A stretch of 64,000 nucleotides of DNA, taken from Turritopsis dohrnii. Taxonomy: Eukaryota > Cnidaria > Hydrozoa > Anthoathecata > Oceaniidae. The notes below the pieces were generated by a model that did no database searches, was not told the DNA's origin, and saw only the letters and a list, made by a program, of their open reading frames with translations. The DNA is taken from assembly GCA_027922465.2 (NCBI GenBank), contig BQMF02000006.1:620001-684000 (forward strand), given 5' to 3'. This document shows, piece by piece, positions 45,701-58,018 of this stretch (the first letter of the stretch is position 1; each line of letters starts with the position of its first letter). The translations under genes were made by a program, and so were the position numbers.

Positions 45701-47769
45701 GTAAATATTTACGTGAAATATGCGACATAGCGGTATACAATAGCGATATTTGTCTTGTGGAATCGTATGTTGAGGATTTTAGAAAGCATCATGATTGGCC
45801 ATTACTATTAGTAACCACAAGTTGAACGCTCAGTTGTGCACAGTTGAGAAGCCTTTGATTTTGACAGAAAGGAAGAAAGCATCGGCTGGCTTAAGAAAGA
45901 TGAAAAACTCGCACTTAGATTTTCTTTCCCAACATACCATGGACGTATATTTTTTTCAATATACCACCTGCATAGCGATGCGAGGTTTATTTCAATAGCT
46001 TTAAAGAAGTTGTGAGTCCTTCTCTCTTTATACATCCATGAACATACATACCAGTCGCAATTAATTATCATAATTATCTTATTCTCACCCGATTTAACCA
46101 ATATTATCGTTCATCGCCTGGTAACCTTTTTTCAATACATCACAGCCTTTCTGACACAGATTTGCGAACTTTGTCAAGATAAATCTAAAGACCTGTATTC
46201 CGCACAACATTCTGCTTCACAAGTGCTGTGAATGTCTCATCGGCAGGTCTATTGAGCTTAATTAGTCAAATATTTGACGTGTATTTCATGAACACAAAAA
46301 TAAGAATAAGTAAGCTGAAATATTATATGCAAAATCAAGAAATTTTCTTATAAAACAATAACAATTTTGAGTAAGTATACTGTATGAGAAAAGTCTGTAT
46401 TTTAAACGTTCGCTTCAGACCTTCTATTTTCGATAATCAAGACAATAATATAAGAACTCGCAGAGGAATCCAAGATGGCTTCCCAGCGTTAAGCCACAAA
46501 CTTGAGTTTATTACTTCATTTTCGGGAAAAACTAAACTCATATGATTATATGATCTAAATATTCAAAAATTCTTTATGAAAGCTCAAAAGCGCAGTTTTG
46601 ATTGTGTAGATCGAATTTTGGTTGATAGGTAACTTGTTAAATTTGAATATTTCAAAGCTTCGAGTGTTTTTTGTTTCTCGTCTTGTCGTCCATCATGATT
46701 TAGAAGTAGTTTTTCTTTGCAAGCATGTCAGCATAGTAGTGACACATACTGTTGATCTGCTCATTTATTTACTTTAAAGGAATATACATTTTCCTGTCTT
46801 GATATGAACACGGTCGGAAAGAAGTCACGTGGTCGTACTTTGTTTTTTGTTTTTTTCATTTTTATATGGTATGGAAATTTTGAAATACCCAGCACACGAT
46901 CCAAAAATAACGAAGCAAGTAATTAATTACCTTTGTCCCGAGATTTGGGGTACGAAACTTTTTTAAAAAAGAGCTTTTAAGGCGCATTGCCCCACTGCCT
47001 ACGACGGGCCCATAATTAATGCGATCAAAAATTAACGTGAATTTCGAATTTGGATTTCAAAGTGTGTGGTAATTAACACGAATCAAAGAATATGGTATTT
47101 AATTAACGCAAATTCTCAAACAGGTAGACACTTCTTTATAGGTTCAAACTGAGAGATGAAAAAAGAAATGTCATCATATGTATTTTATCTTTTTGTCTAA
47201 AATGCTCAAAAAAAAGAAGAAAGTGGAGATGACAGTGGTTGGGGTGTTGGCGATATTGCTTTTCAAATGGATACTGTAATCAAAATAAAGCAGAGAAAAT
47301 TCTGTAATAATATGTGATTTGTCATTCTGAGGAGAAGAGTAAAAAGTATGAAAATTTCAGCATGTTTGTTCTCTTTCTATTTCTTTTGATCAAAACTGTT
47401 TAACGAGCTATTTTGAAGACCTTTAAAAATTATTTTTAAGAATAAGGTTGGATGAAATTAACGGGTTGTTTTTAGCGCTAGAAATTAATTAATGGGGGGA
47501 AATTTATGCGATGAATAAATTAACAGGATTATTTTAATTAACGTGAATTTTCAAAATTCTCGGTGAGTGACTTCGAGTGTTGCGTAACCATATCACTCGC
47601 GGTACTTTAAGATTAGTAAACTTAGTTGTTCGATCACACATGGAAGGGCTTTGTTTAATCTAGTGAATTGAACGTCAAATAAATAAAATGAAAACAACAG
47701 TTAGAGGAATTAACATTTCGACTGAATATGCTTGTCGCTGTGAGCAGCTGTTCGAATGATGCTTACTAA
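45701..47769. other. intergenic, with a repeat rich in ATTAACG words
   Basis: No gene is supported. From about 47005 to 47560 the words AATTAACGTGAATTT, AATTAACACGAAT and TTAATTAACGCAAATT recur. They resemble the GCGTTAATTTT words of the MITE at 62937-63440, so a relative of that element is likely, but its ends were not resolved. Confidence 0.4.
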
Positions 47770-48300
47770 TACCTTAGACCGACTTTTTGTTGCGTCAGTA
47801 AAATTTTGCGAAAATGGATGAACACAGATTTAACGCAATCTAATTTTAGCGAATGACCGCTTAATTGGCGAGTGCGAAATTACGGAGAATTGTCAGAAGG
47901 TAAAAAAAACAAACAAACATGATTTTCAAAAAGCTTCACAGAGTTTATATTCTTATAAATCCTTGTGTATAAAAGTGCATCCTTTCTCAGTTTTGTTTAG
48001 TACCCCCATTATTCTCGATTTCGATATATGACGTCGAAGATGAGGATCTGGTAGGCGACGAGCAGCAAGATGATGAGGTCATGTTATATATAGATGAGAA
48101 ACAAAATATACAGTTTTTTCTATACCTCCTGTAAAAATGACCCGCTCAGTCAAGTTGCTCTTGTGGATAAAAGCAATGAATTCGATCTGGGGAAAAGTTT
48201 TGCGAAATTTAAATTTTCCGCAACTTTAATTTAGCGAAAATATGCTCATTCGCTAAAATCGCTAAAATAAGGCGATGCAAAAAAAAGTCGGCCTAAGGTA
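47770..48300. mobile_element. MITE with TACCTTAGRCCGACTTTTT ends
   Basis: Left TACCTTAGACCGACTTTTTG and right reverse complement TACCTTAGGCCGACTTTTTT. GCGAAAAT and TTTAGCGAA words repeat near both ends (47815-47880 and 48200-48260). A middle segment (48000-48120) reads differently and may be captured DNA. There is no transposase. Confidence 0.8.
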
Positions 48301-49550
48301 TGTCACCAATCACGTGACTAGAAAAAGCGGAAGATAAATCGATACAAATGTTTTACCAGAACGAGGCTGATTATGTTTGTTTTCTACTTTTGAAGAAGGG
48401 ATCAATAGTGGCCTTAAGAATGAAATAGAGGCTGGACAAAAAATCCAAAGGAGAGCAAAACACTTTTCTGCCATCGAAACTCGTCTGTACAAATAAAAAA
48501 AGTTGCGATCAGACATCCATTTACCGCCACCAGCACACTGAAAGTCATACTTGGTAACAACAACAAGAAACTCAACTTTGAACTTTTGTTGAAGTTTTGG
48601 ATGATTCATCAAGAAGATGTCGAAATATCCAAATTCAAGTTGAAATATTTCACAAAACGTTTCCATTCAACCTCGTACCCAGACTTTCTCATACTGCTGC
48701 ATCTGTATGTAAAGAAGGTAAGAAAGCCTGATAACGAGGTTATTCTCACATGATTTTTTTCTACATCAGACAGTGGTCAGTTTTAAATGATCCATCAACT
48801 CACTGCCATTGAAAATAATTTGCTAAAGTTGGACGACTGCCAGCATCAGTGGATGAATTACACCGCACTCAAGAAATCAACATTTCATGTTATCAAAACA
48901 AAATAAGTTTTATTTGCGGAACATTTTTCTAATTTATTCATCAGATCTTGTTTTTGAGTGGGTATTTAAGAAAATTCAAGATTTTCAGCAAATATTGAAA
49001 CATGCAAACAACAACGGTTTCTCTACTGTCTGACTTTAACCTCGATCTGATGCAATATAGTTGATCAAGAGATTAAATGCACAATTGCATGATAAAGATA
49101 CAAGAGGACACATTTAGATTGAAATTCGGACAACATTCATGAAATTCAGACAGGTGGAGGAAATTGTGAACGCCTTCTTCTTCTTCGCAACATATTTGGG
49201 AAAATTAAAACATCATATGTATCAATTATAAATATTCTGTCATAAAAATAAAACTAAAATTTTCAGTATAATTCCATCATATTATGCGTGATAAAAGTAC
49301 CAAACACTATCATTGTTACCACCATTATTATCACAATGTAGCAGGAGGATTGATATCCCGATCCCACTATCTTGCCAAAACGTCATCCTTATCACTTTTT
49401 TCAATGAATTTGTTAAAATAGGTTATTATTAAAAAAAAAACAAAACAAAAAAACAATTAACAATAAATAACAATTTGGCCAGATGGGCTACAAGTTCAAA
49501 ATCATCGAACGTCTTTATCACTACGCTGATCTGAGTCTTCAGTATTTATG
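48301..49550. other. intergenic gap
   Basis: A 118-codon open frame on the minus strand (48310-48666) has no recognisable domain or clear splice context and was not called. AACCTCGTACCCAG (about 48669) and CTGATAACGAGGTTAT (about 48728) are an inverted pair of the CTGGGAACGAGGTT type seen elsewhere and may mark a small element. Confidence 0.35.
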
Positions 49551-50797
49551 TCACGTTTGTGTGGAATTAGGTTTATTTGTAGTACAAGGTCTTTCAACGC
49601 ATTCATCAATGTCGTGCGTATGACCGACGCAGTTTTTACCTTTATATTTTGGTACTGGGTTATTACAGTGTCTTTGTCTTTCTCTCGTACCAGTGCCACA
49701 AGACATAGAGCACACTGTCCAACTTTCCCATTCACTCAGGCCGCCATCGATGGGGCATGGTATGACTAACGTACACTGTCGCTCTTCTTTCGAAAGAGTT
49801 TCTTTGTTAGCACAATCACTACCACCATCCGAGGGAGGAGGGTTATCACAGACACGTGACCGACTTTGTCTACCATCTTTACAAAAGGGTACACAAGTGG
49901 TCCAGTTTCCCCAATGACCCCAATTTCCATTTATAGCACATTTTTTTAACTCGCACGGCCGAGTTTCTACGTACGGCCCGATAACTGTACAATGCCTGCC
50001 ATAACCCACTGGACGAGGGTTTGTACAATTTCTTGTTCGTCCTAATACAAATAATAAAAACATGTATTCGAAGTTTAACCAAGCTGCCAGACAGAGGTTT
50101 TGTTGAGATAAAAACAATTGCACTAGAATTTTATTTTAAAAAAACATCAAACTGAACATTGATGAAATTCTCAACCAGATCTGAAAATTCCAACACCGAG
50201 CATGCAATTTTAATTGGTTTATTCTAGGTCAAAAGTATGGCATTTGTATGATGGAGAATTGAGCGAATATGCAAGCAATAAGAGAAAGAAAGAAATAAGA
50301 GTTGGTGATTATGCGGAGCATTTTCCTCGATGTCTATTTACTTGATTGCAAAATGTTATCCATTTGCATTTAAGGATTTTCATATTTTCATATTTGTCTT
50401 TCACATCGTATCTTATTATTATTGTTAACTTCACTAATCCCAAACTATTAACTTCATACCAAGACTAGAAAAATTATTATCATTGTCATTGATTAAAATC
50501 CTAATAAATTCAGAAAAAATAATTACATTACAAGTTTCCTTTTTAAACGATGAAACAAAAAGCAAACAAAGACACTTTCTTAAAACCCATTACCAAACCG
50601 AAATAGGCGTTGATCTAACCTTGCACTGAAGGTCCACAGGCTGCGAAACATTCAGACCAAGGTGACCAGTTTGTGTAGCCACCATCCACTGAAGTGTGGT
50701 AATGTAGCAGAGATGGAACAGTAACCAGCATGAACAATGTCGCAACAACCAAGAATATAATCTTCCGTGAAAAAATAAGTTTCTCAAAGTTTCTCAT
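49551..50797 (-). CDS. membrane-anchored or secreted protein with three thrombospondin type-1 repeats (222 aa)
   Basis: Two exons on the minus strand, 50797-50620 and 50041-49551, joined in phase 1; 669 nt in frame. A basic N-terminus (MRNFEKLIFSRK) precedes one hydrophobic segment (about residues 13-31, IIFLVVATLFMLVTVPSLL), a signal anchor or uncleaved signal peptide; the rest would be extracellular. Three TSP1 modules follow: TNWSPWSECFAACG with RTRNC, WGHWGNWTTCVPFC with RSRVC, and LSEWESWTVCSMSCGTG with RERQRHC. The intron lies inside module 1, right after CGPSVQ, a common place in TSP1 genes. WxxW motifs are C-mannosylation targets, and CSMSCG is an O-fucosylation-type site. Cnidarians have many such adhesion or matrix proteins. 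The specific role is unknown. Confidence 0.88.
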
Positions 50798-51007
50798 CTC
50801 TTAGATTTTCTGAAATGAAGCAAAAATAGCAATAATCATCTTAAGAATTAAAAGGAAACCGATTGTAGAAGAAGAAGATGATGATGAAACAGCACAAATC
50901 ACATTCAAGCCAGAACCATCATTGGCCTGTCATAAGCCCTGTCATTACGGAAGTTATCCGATAGGATAACTCATTAAAATCATCCACTGATAGGAAAACT
51001 CATAATA

Positions 51008-51415
51008 CAGGGTGTCCACTGGTCTAAGATTTAAAAATCCAGCCTCATTTTCTTAAAAATGATACTTTTTCCAGCCAAAAAGTTCAGAAATCTGTACTCT
51101 TTTCCAGCCCAGTGAAACTATGCTATTTTCCAGCCCTTAAAAACAATTTGATTTTGTAAATCAAAAAGCCATCTTATGTATAATGTCATTCTTCATTGCA
51201 TTGCATAGCATTCACACGACTTGTTAGACATAGGTTCGTGTCATTTAAAAATAAATTTTAATTATTCAAATTAAAGCAAAAAAAAATTTTTTTGGATCAT
51301 GAAAAACAAAAATCCAGCTTTTCCAGCCTAAAAAAGTGTACGCTTGCCAGCTTTTCCAGCCCTAATTTCAAAAAAGGCTCTTTTTCCAGCTTTTCCAGCC
51401 CCAGTGGACACCCTG
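51008..51415. mobile_element. hAT-like MITE with repeated TTTTCCAGCC words
   Basis: Perfect inverted ends: CAGGGTGTCCACTGG on the left, CCAGTGGACACCCTG on the right. TAATA flanks both sides (51003-51007 and 51416-51420), a possible short target duplication. The word TTTTCCAGCC or TTCCAGC(C) occurs about eight times in one orientation. A similar CAGGGTGTC start occurs alone at about 55746. No transposase is present. Confidence 0.8.
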
Positions 51416-51714
51416 TAATACTACTTGACCAACAACAAGAAAGGATACAAAAGATGGGGTCAATGTTTATTAAATTGTTACACTTGTTATTCATATTAAA
51501 TGACCATTACAATAGACAAAACTGTCTTAAAAATAGATGACAAACTTTATTAGTACATCTTGTTATTGTTGAAACATTGGAAACATTTTGTTGCATGCAT
51601 TATCACAAGTTTGTATCCAGCTGATATCTGCATGAAAGCACCAGTTGTTAACCAGTATAATAGACTGTTCAACATATAGGTCAAGAAAATAAGTTGACAT
51701 ATGGAAGATGAACA

Positions 51715-52762
51715 TCAAGTATCACCAGTCATAATGGAGAGAAACTCGTTTTCATTAACTAAAATGAAAGTGAAAATGATTACAGCAACATAATAACTTA
51801 TAGTTACAGTACAGGTATAATTAAGTATTGAAGAAAACATTGGCATATTGGAAAATACTACATTGTTGGAAGCATGAGAAAAATGGCTTCATGTCTGATA
51901 CAATTAAATTCCAGCTACGACTTTAAGTTTCTTCTAATAAATCAATTTTGATTGTAGATCTATGATTTCTGAAAGACATCAATCCTGTTGAGCAGGTTTA
52001 TAAATGAAGGCAATCTAATCAAAATATCTTACTTTCGCCATCACCATCTTTGTCAAACTCATCAATCATTGATCGCAGTTCATCATCAGTCATATTTTCA
52101 CCAAGTTCACGTGCTACTCTACGCAAATTCCGCAAACTTATCTTACCAGTTTGGTCGTCATCGAATAAACGAAAGGCTTTGTATATCTCTTCTTGAGGAT
52201 CTCGGTCAAGCATCCAATCTGTGGCTGAAAAAAGATTGTAATAAATGTAACTTCTTACATTTAATTTTTCCATCACATTCTACCAATATAATGAATTATA
52301 ATGAAACAAAAGCTACTTCGATGTATCAAGACATTGTTGAACATGATAATGAATTATGACATAAATACTCCCATATTTACATTGATGTCCGACTTATTGC
52401 TCTCCACATGAAAGAAAAGCAAGAAACACTTACTGACTTCTCGGAAATCTTCAAACTGTATTTTACCAGTTGAATCTCTGTCATAATCACGAAGTATTTT
52501 CAAAACATCTGCCTTCTTCACATCAAAGCCCAGGGCTCTCATTGCAACCTGCATACAATTATAGTAAATAAGAAAAATATAAGAAAAATATGGTTTAACA
52601 ATTTAAGAAAAATGTTTTACATACTTTCAGTTCATGGTAATCAATTGCATTGTCTTTATCTGTATCAAATAACTCAAAAGCTTCTTTAATCTCTTGTTTT
52701 TGTTCTTCTGTTAACTCTCGTCTCCTTTTTGCACCTTTCTTCTCGTAGTTTTTTAAGCTCAT
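51715..52762 (-). CDS. CETN3: centrin-3 (162 aa, four EF-hands, 4 exons)
   Basis: Exons on the minus strand: 52762-52625, 52548-52434, 52224-52033 and 51758-51715 (TGA); 489 nt, in frame. A Ca2+-binding protein of centrioles and basal bodies. It begins [20 protein letters not shown], and the EF-hand loops are at 33-44 ([12 protein letters not shown]), 69-80 ([12 protein letters not shown]), 106-117 ([12 protein letters not shown]) and 142-153 (DKDGDGEINENE). Loops 1 and 4 keep the final Glu; loops 2 and 3 end in Asp and Asn, as expected for weak sites in centrin-3. The C-terminus IMTGDT matches the centrin-3 ending. The tiny last exon (14 codons) is recognised by [11 protein letters not shown] and an acceptor TCATTTTAG; reading through the intron instead would stop after SKIF and break EF-hand 4. 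Confidence 0.95.
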
Positions 52763-53322
52763 TTCACTTCTATATAAATATTATCATATCTGAAAACCAA
52801 GCAATGCATTGTTCATTATTTGACATAAATAGACCAACCTTAAACAGATCATTAGTTACTACCATTGCTGTCAAACAGGTATAAACATTGCTCTTCAAAC
52901 TTCACATATTCATAACAGAAAAAAAAACAAACAGATAAATTTTTAACAGCCTTTTAATAACCTTTATCTATTCATTTCTTTTGAAAACAACTTGATGCAA
53001 TATATTAAATTTACATACCATCTAACCCATAAACAAAAATTTTTGGCCCCTTAAACTTTTTAAATTAAAGGTAAAGCTTCCTTGAGTATCACAATAATTT
53101 TGTGTAGTACAAATTACATTAAGGAGAAATTTTACATCAAAACATTGCTGTTTTAAAATTCACAATATCAGAACCAAAGAAAAAATACCAGTAACAAAAA
53201 TATAAAAAAGAACAATAACACTAACACATTTCCACCATGATGGAAACTGCTATTACCTACCGAAAGGGTAAACACCTTTTCTTTATTTATTAATTTTCTT
53301 TATTTTTTTATTTATTTTGCAA
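52763..53322. other. centrin-3 upstream flank
   Basis: About 560 bp of AT-rich DNA without coding support. It should contain the centrin promoter. No motif can be named. Confidence 0.4.
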
Positions 53323-53508
53323 ATGTTTACCCAGGATAGCCTCCTCAGTTCCTTAAGGTACTGTTATCAATGGGGATCCTGCGAAGGAGGTCCTAGAGTA
53401 TTTAAAGCCCCCATTTGGGCTACGGAAGCTGTAATGACTTGGTGGGGGATTGAACTCGCGACCTCCCAAACAGGAATCGAGCACTCTACCACAAGGCTAC
53501 CAGTCGGT
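53323..53508 (-). mobile_element. tRNA-derived SINE, copy 2, internally deleted
   Basis: On the minus strand this starts ACCGACTGGTAGCCTTGTGG and ends TCCTGGGTAAACAT. About 100 bp of the body (from GCGACTATAAC to the GGTTGTTTAGTTG region of copy 1) is absent, with the tRNA-like head joined directly to the CAGCTTCCGTAGCCCAAATG part. Confidence 0.85.
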
Positions 53509-53541
53509 AATATTTATTTTAATTTGTAATATTTATAAAAA

Positions 53542-54058
53542 TCTTATATATAATAGCGAGTGTGTGTCACACTTTTATTTTAGAGAGTGATAAATTTTGT
53601 TGAATTTTACGGTCAAAATCTTCTTAATCGTGGTCATATTTTTCGTGAGGCCATGTGCGTTTTTTTACGATTATGATATAGTAGCATGTGTCGTGACGTC
53701 AGTTTTTTAATCTATCACGGGGAATCATTGCATTGCATCCCTAATCGAACGCGACATTTTTGGGGAAATATCTCGAGAACCAATAGGGATAACTGACGTT
53801 TTTTAGGGTCCGCAATACGGGTGATGGGGTTATGCGAAATTTGGGCCTAAATTTAATTTGGTACTGCGGCTATGACGTCATCAAAATCTTTGATCGAGGA
53901 TATCTCTTTAACGGTTGGTCAGTTTTTCGAGCTCTACAACATGGATACACTCTTAAGTCGCGAATCTGTAATTAAAATTTTTGTCACGGGGGGAACGCGA
54001 TATTTCACACATCGTTTTCCAAGTAAAAGTTGGTAAAAATTTTTACCCGGGTTACTAG
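53542..54058 (+). mobile_element. Helitron-like non-autonomous element with intact ends (517 bp)
   Basis: It starts TCTTATATATAATAGCGAG and ends CTAG (54055-54058). The flanking bases are A (53541) and T (54059), exactly the A|T target of Helitrons. A perfect hairpin, GGTAAAAATTTTTACC (54032-54047), sits eight bases before the CTAG, the classical 3' signal. The interior shares blocks with 28379-29426 and 35100-35350. No Rep/helicase gene, so it would need an autonomous partner. Confidence 0.85.
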
Positions 54059-54182
54059 TTAAGTAATATTATTGAAAAACTCTACTTCTACTTTAAAGGA
54101 GAATTAACGTCAAAAAACAACTTTGGCTAAAATAAAACTTTTATTTTCTTTACAAATAAAATGGCTTTATCCACAGACATCA

Positions 54183-54404
54183 ATGGGTGGAGACAGTGTT
54201 AGCAGCAGTGAAAGTTGCAAACGAAAGCTTAGAGAGCAGTTCTTATTCAGTTTCTACTGAACACTGTGACCTTATATTAATGAGCTGGAATATACTGAAG
54301 CAGAAATGAAGGCTTTAGGTATCAAGGAGTCTAAGTCTGATGACAACACAGACAGTAAGGAAGATGATAACAATAATTTTAATTCAAGTTACTTACAAAA
54401 ATAA
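54183..54404 (+). pseudogene. broken coding remnant, family unknown
   Basis: One frame reads MGGDSVSSSESCKRKLREQF, then two TGA codons near 54258-54270, then ELEYTEAEMKALGIKESKSD and an acidic Asn/Asp-rich tail ending SSYLQK and TAA at 54402. The reading resumes in the same frame after the stops, so this looks like a decayed copy of a real protein rather than a chance ORF. There is an acceptor-like ATCCACAG just upstream. I do not recognise the family. Alternatively, two exons of a living gene could flank a very short intron, but no GT/AG pair fits. Confidence 0.35.
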
Positions 54405-56500
54405 AAATACATAATACATATTTATAAATGCACTCCCAAAAGACGTAGCAGCATTAGCAAATCATTTCAGAAAACATGTAGTTTCATTCGTATTTAGCTG
54501 AAGATTTCTTCATCCCTGCATAATGATAGAATATGTGTGACTCACATTGCTTTTGTTTATTTACAAGTCTCAGTTATTTGAACAGGCCTTTGAGCTTGTT
54601 GCCAAACAAAGAACCAGTTTTATTTGAGTAAAAAAGGAAATAAATTTTTTTTACTTCTAATGTTAGAATATTACATACGTGTGGTGTCTTAAATATGTCT
54701 TCTGAAACTTGGTACAACTTTCAACACATGATACAACACGAGCTTACAAATGGCTAACTTTTCTTGCTTCTGTTACGTTTAAAAATACAATTTAAACTAC
54801 TAGTCAAACAAACAAGTAAATGATTAATCAATTTCATTCATTAACATGCATGATCACAAATGTTCGATAACTTACACAAACATAATCTTGTGCATACATG
54901 ATGTCACAGTTTTAAGAAGACACCAAACTTTATTTGGTCATAACTTGTGAAACAGAATTTATTGGAGTTTTTTGAAAACTGCCTGGTAGTATCAATTTCA
55001 AGTTTACAGGTCAAGCATAGAAATAAACTTGAATCCAACAATGTTGGATATAAAATGGAAATATTTGTCCTCTATTAGAAAATAAATAAAGTCATATACA
55101 TACATGGTCTGAGCCCAGGGCTCTGTTGAGTGGTATGCCTCTCCCTAATGATTGCATGGCAGTTGAGATCTGTGTTTACCAACTCTATGACATTTTATTA
55201 GTTCACACAATGAACATTGGTTCTTCTTGCTACTGTGAATCAAGACAATAATGGAGTTATAGCATTAGTTGGTAGAGCAATCACTGAGTGGCAAGAGGTC
55301 CTAGCTTTAATTCCCACTCGATTCACTATCTTTGTGGAGATTGGAAAGTATATATATATCCATTGTTTCATTCCCAAGTTATTGCTGCCAAACAAACAAT
55401 ACCTATTGCAAAATACTTCATTAGAATTTTCAGCTCTTATGTAAAGCTATCAAAGGAAAATAAACAGCTGTAGCAGAAAATTGCACCAATCTTTGTTGTT
55501 TTTGTTCAATGCAATCTCGATGGTTTTTATGTATGTGAGATGGAAACATAGCTTTTCTTTATTGTGCTGCATGAAATTAATAATAAATACTACACACTGA
55601 TAATTATAACTACTGTTATAACTTATGTAAGGGCTACTGTTTAATGTTCAGTAGCATCATCTGTTTCCTTTTGACCCAAGTTCTTGCAGTGATTATCAAG
55701 GTTTTTAAAAGACCAAACACAAATTCAAAATAAAAATTCATTATACAGGGTGTCTTCAATGAGTTCTGGTGTGATCTCCCATATCAGTTCATCTTCGCAT
55801 CATAAGCATTACTATTAGATTGTTATGAAAAATCTTTCTTTAAAATTAACTTTCTCTTTGTTTTGTTTTACAGGAACAATCCCCTTTCCACGCACTGATT
55901 TCCATCATTATTCTGCAGAATATATTTAGCCTTTATTCATACTTTCAGAATCCTGCGATGACATGGAGCGCAAGTAATTGACGAATGGACCGAGCCTAGA
56001 CTATTCTAGCGCATCAAAATTATGAATTGATTGCGCGCAAAAAGGCACAACCATGGTTACACGTTTTGTTTATGTTGTTTTCGTGTTGTTCCATCATATA
56101 TGATGCTGGCTCTGGTAGATTGTACTTTTATTCATGCTGTCTATATGATTTCGTATTGACCGTACCTTAGATAATATAGCGTTGTTATATAAACTAGATG
56201 AACCGTTTCTTACAACAGAAAATAAAATATCGTATAGTTCTTCCAAATCGTCTCCTTTAACTGTTTCAGCAGGAGTGTATTCGGCGTTTTTTAGTGGAAG
56301 CGAATAATTTGTTTGTAAGTATTCGTTAAATGTGTTAAGGCGGTTTTCGGTTCATTCGCTTGAAGATTCTAATTGGTTGAGACTCAATCGCCTACGCCTC
56401 TGTGTACACGCTTTTTAATAAGCAACAAGTTTATTAGCAGCACCTGGTAAATTAAAGTTAAACAACAGTATAGCAGAATCTTAGTTAAATTAGTTAAATA
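54405..56500. other. intergenic DNA
   Basis: No gene is supported in 2.1 kb. A lone MITE-like end CAGGGTGTCTTC lies at about 55746. The rest is AT-rich with short chance ORFs. Confidence 0.4.
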
Positions 56501-56785
56501 ACCGACCGGTAGCCTCGTGGTAGAGTGCTCGCTTCATGTTCTGGTTCAATCCCCGACCGAGTCATGCTGGCGACTATAACAGTGTGAATCACTTCTCTCT
56601 GCTTAGCACTCAGCAGCAAGAGAGTAGAAATGGTGTCTAGGATGGTTGTCTAGTTGAGCGGTTCCTGTCATTACATACAGCTTCGTAGCCCAAATGGGGG
56701 CTTTAAGTGCTCTAGGACCTCCTTCGCAGGACCCTCATTGATAAAAGAACCTTAAGGAACTGAAGAGGCTATCCTGGGTAAACAT
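56501..56785 (+). mobile_element. tRNA-derived SINE, copy 3
   Basis: It begins ACCGACCGGTAGCCTCGTGG and ends TCCTGGGTAAACAT. Relative to copy 1 it lacks about 12 bases in the tRNA-like head, between TGTTC and GGTTCAATCC, but keeps the whole body. The B box GGTTCAATCCC is intact. Confidence 0.87.
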
Positions 56786-58018
56786 GAAATTTTGAAATGA
56801 TGTAGCACGAGTAGCTGCAGCACATTTCTTATAATTGTTACACCAGGTGGTTACGCAAAGTTCAGTACTAGGTTGTTCTATATAGCTCTAGACTTTAAAC
56901 CTATATACTTTGATTGAACAACTAAAACATACCCAAGATTTGTAAGACGGGACATACATATTTTTAATTGACGCTAAGGCAACAAATTAGCAACATTACT
57001 AATAAAAATTTTTTAAGCATTACTGACCTTGGTTGCTTATAAAAAACGTGTATTGCAAAAAGCAGTTTGCTTTTATCAACCGAACATTTAACCGGAACCG
57101 ACTTTTAAAAAATACTGCACCATTAATAGTTAACTTGTAACTATCACTATCGTTATCCTTTTTAATTTCCACAAAAACAAAAAAACATTTGCAAAAGAAA
57201 AAGAAAGTTGGAAATGAAAGTCAAAAGAAAATAAAATGTTGTCAAAAGCTATATGGAAGGTTAAGTTAGGTCGGAAAAAGAAAAACATAAAGATTTAGAT
57301 ATTGAGAGATCACAGTTTGTATGAACATTTAGTAGAAAAGATTGGGTTTTTGGGAAGCAATTTATTGCGAATCTTCAATGATTTTTATTCTGGTATGACT
57401 GTTTTGATATATTTACATGAGAGTTCACTAAAACTTCATGACGTGTCAAAAAAAAACAAAACACACAAGAGTTTATGATATTCATAAATGATATTTTCAC
57501 AATGTTTCACCTCAAGCACGGACACAGTCATAATGGCTACTGCATAGCACAAATGGGTTCCCTTTTGTAATCATAAGCCCATTCTACAATCACACTGTAG
57601 AATTATTATGCTGTATTCTTGATACAGCCAACCGTGATTAGACTTAAGAAAAATGATCGTTACATGGTAGTACAGAAAAAAACCACACGTTCGTTTATAA
57701 CATTGGTTCGTATGCTGCCAAGAATATGGACTGTATTTTCAGTCAATTTTCGCTCATTCACTGGTATGATATAAGCAATGTATAGCAGCGTCAGTAAAGC
57801 GTCTTGATTGGTACACACTAAAAGGAAGTGAGGCCCTTCTCTCCCCGTGTTTACAATTGAAGCAAATCAAGTTAACCTTTGATTGGCCGAGCAGACAATA
57901 AATCATGCAACGTGACAATTGATGGATGTTTTGGTATTTACGTTCAGGGTGTGTTTAGCTAACATAATATTTGTTGACATACTTCAGCTGAGAATACAAA
58001 CATCTCGTCAGTACGGAA
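56786..58018. other. upstream flank of the first cysteine-rich gene
   Basis: No gene is supported. A possible splice acceptor (ATACTTCAG, about 57980-57988) 30 bp before the ATG at 58019 would allow a spliced 5' UTR. Confidence 0.35.

Noticed and set aside
45393..46101. ORFs of 81 and 97 codons on the minus strand
   Set aside because: The first lies inside a MITE made of repeated words; the second has no domain and no supported exon borders.
48310..48666. 118-codon ORF on the minus strand
   Set aside because: No recognisable domain, no homologous neighbour exons and codon content compatible with chance; kept only as a note.
52019..52032. Centrin ending at the in-frame stop right after exon 3 (tail SKIF)
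   Set aside because: The GTAAG donor and a 14-codon exon at 51715-51758 restore EF-hand 4 and the family C-terminus.
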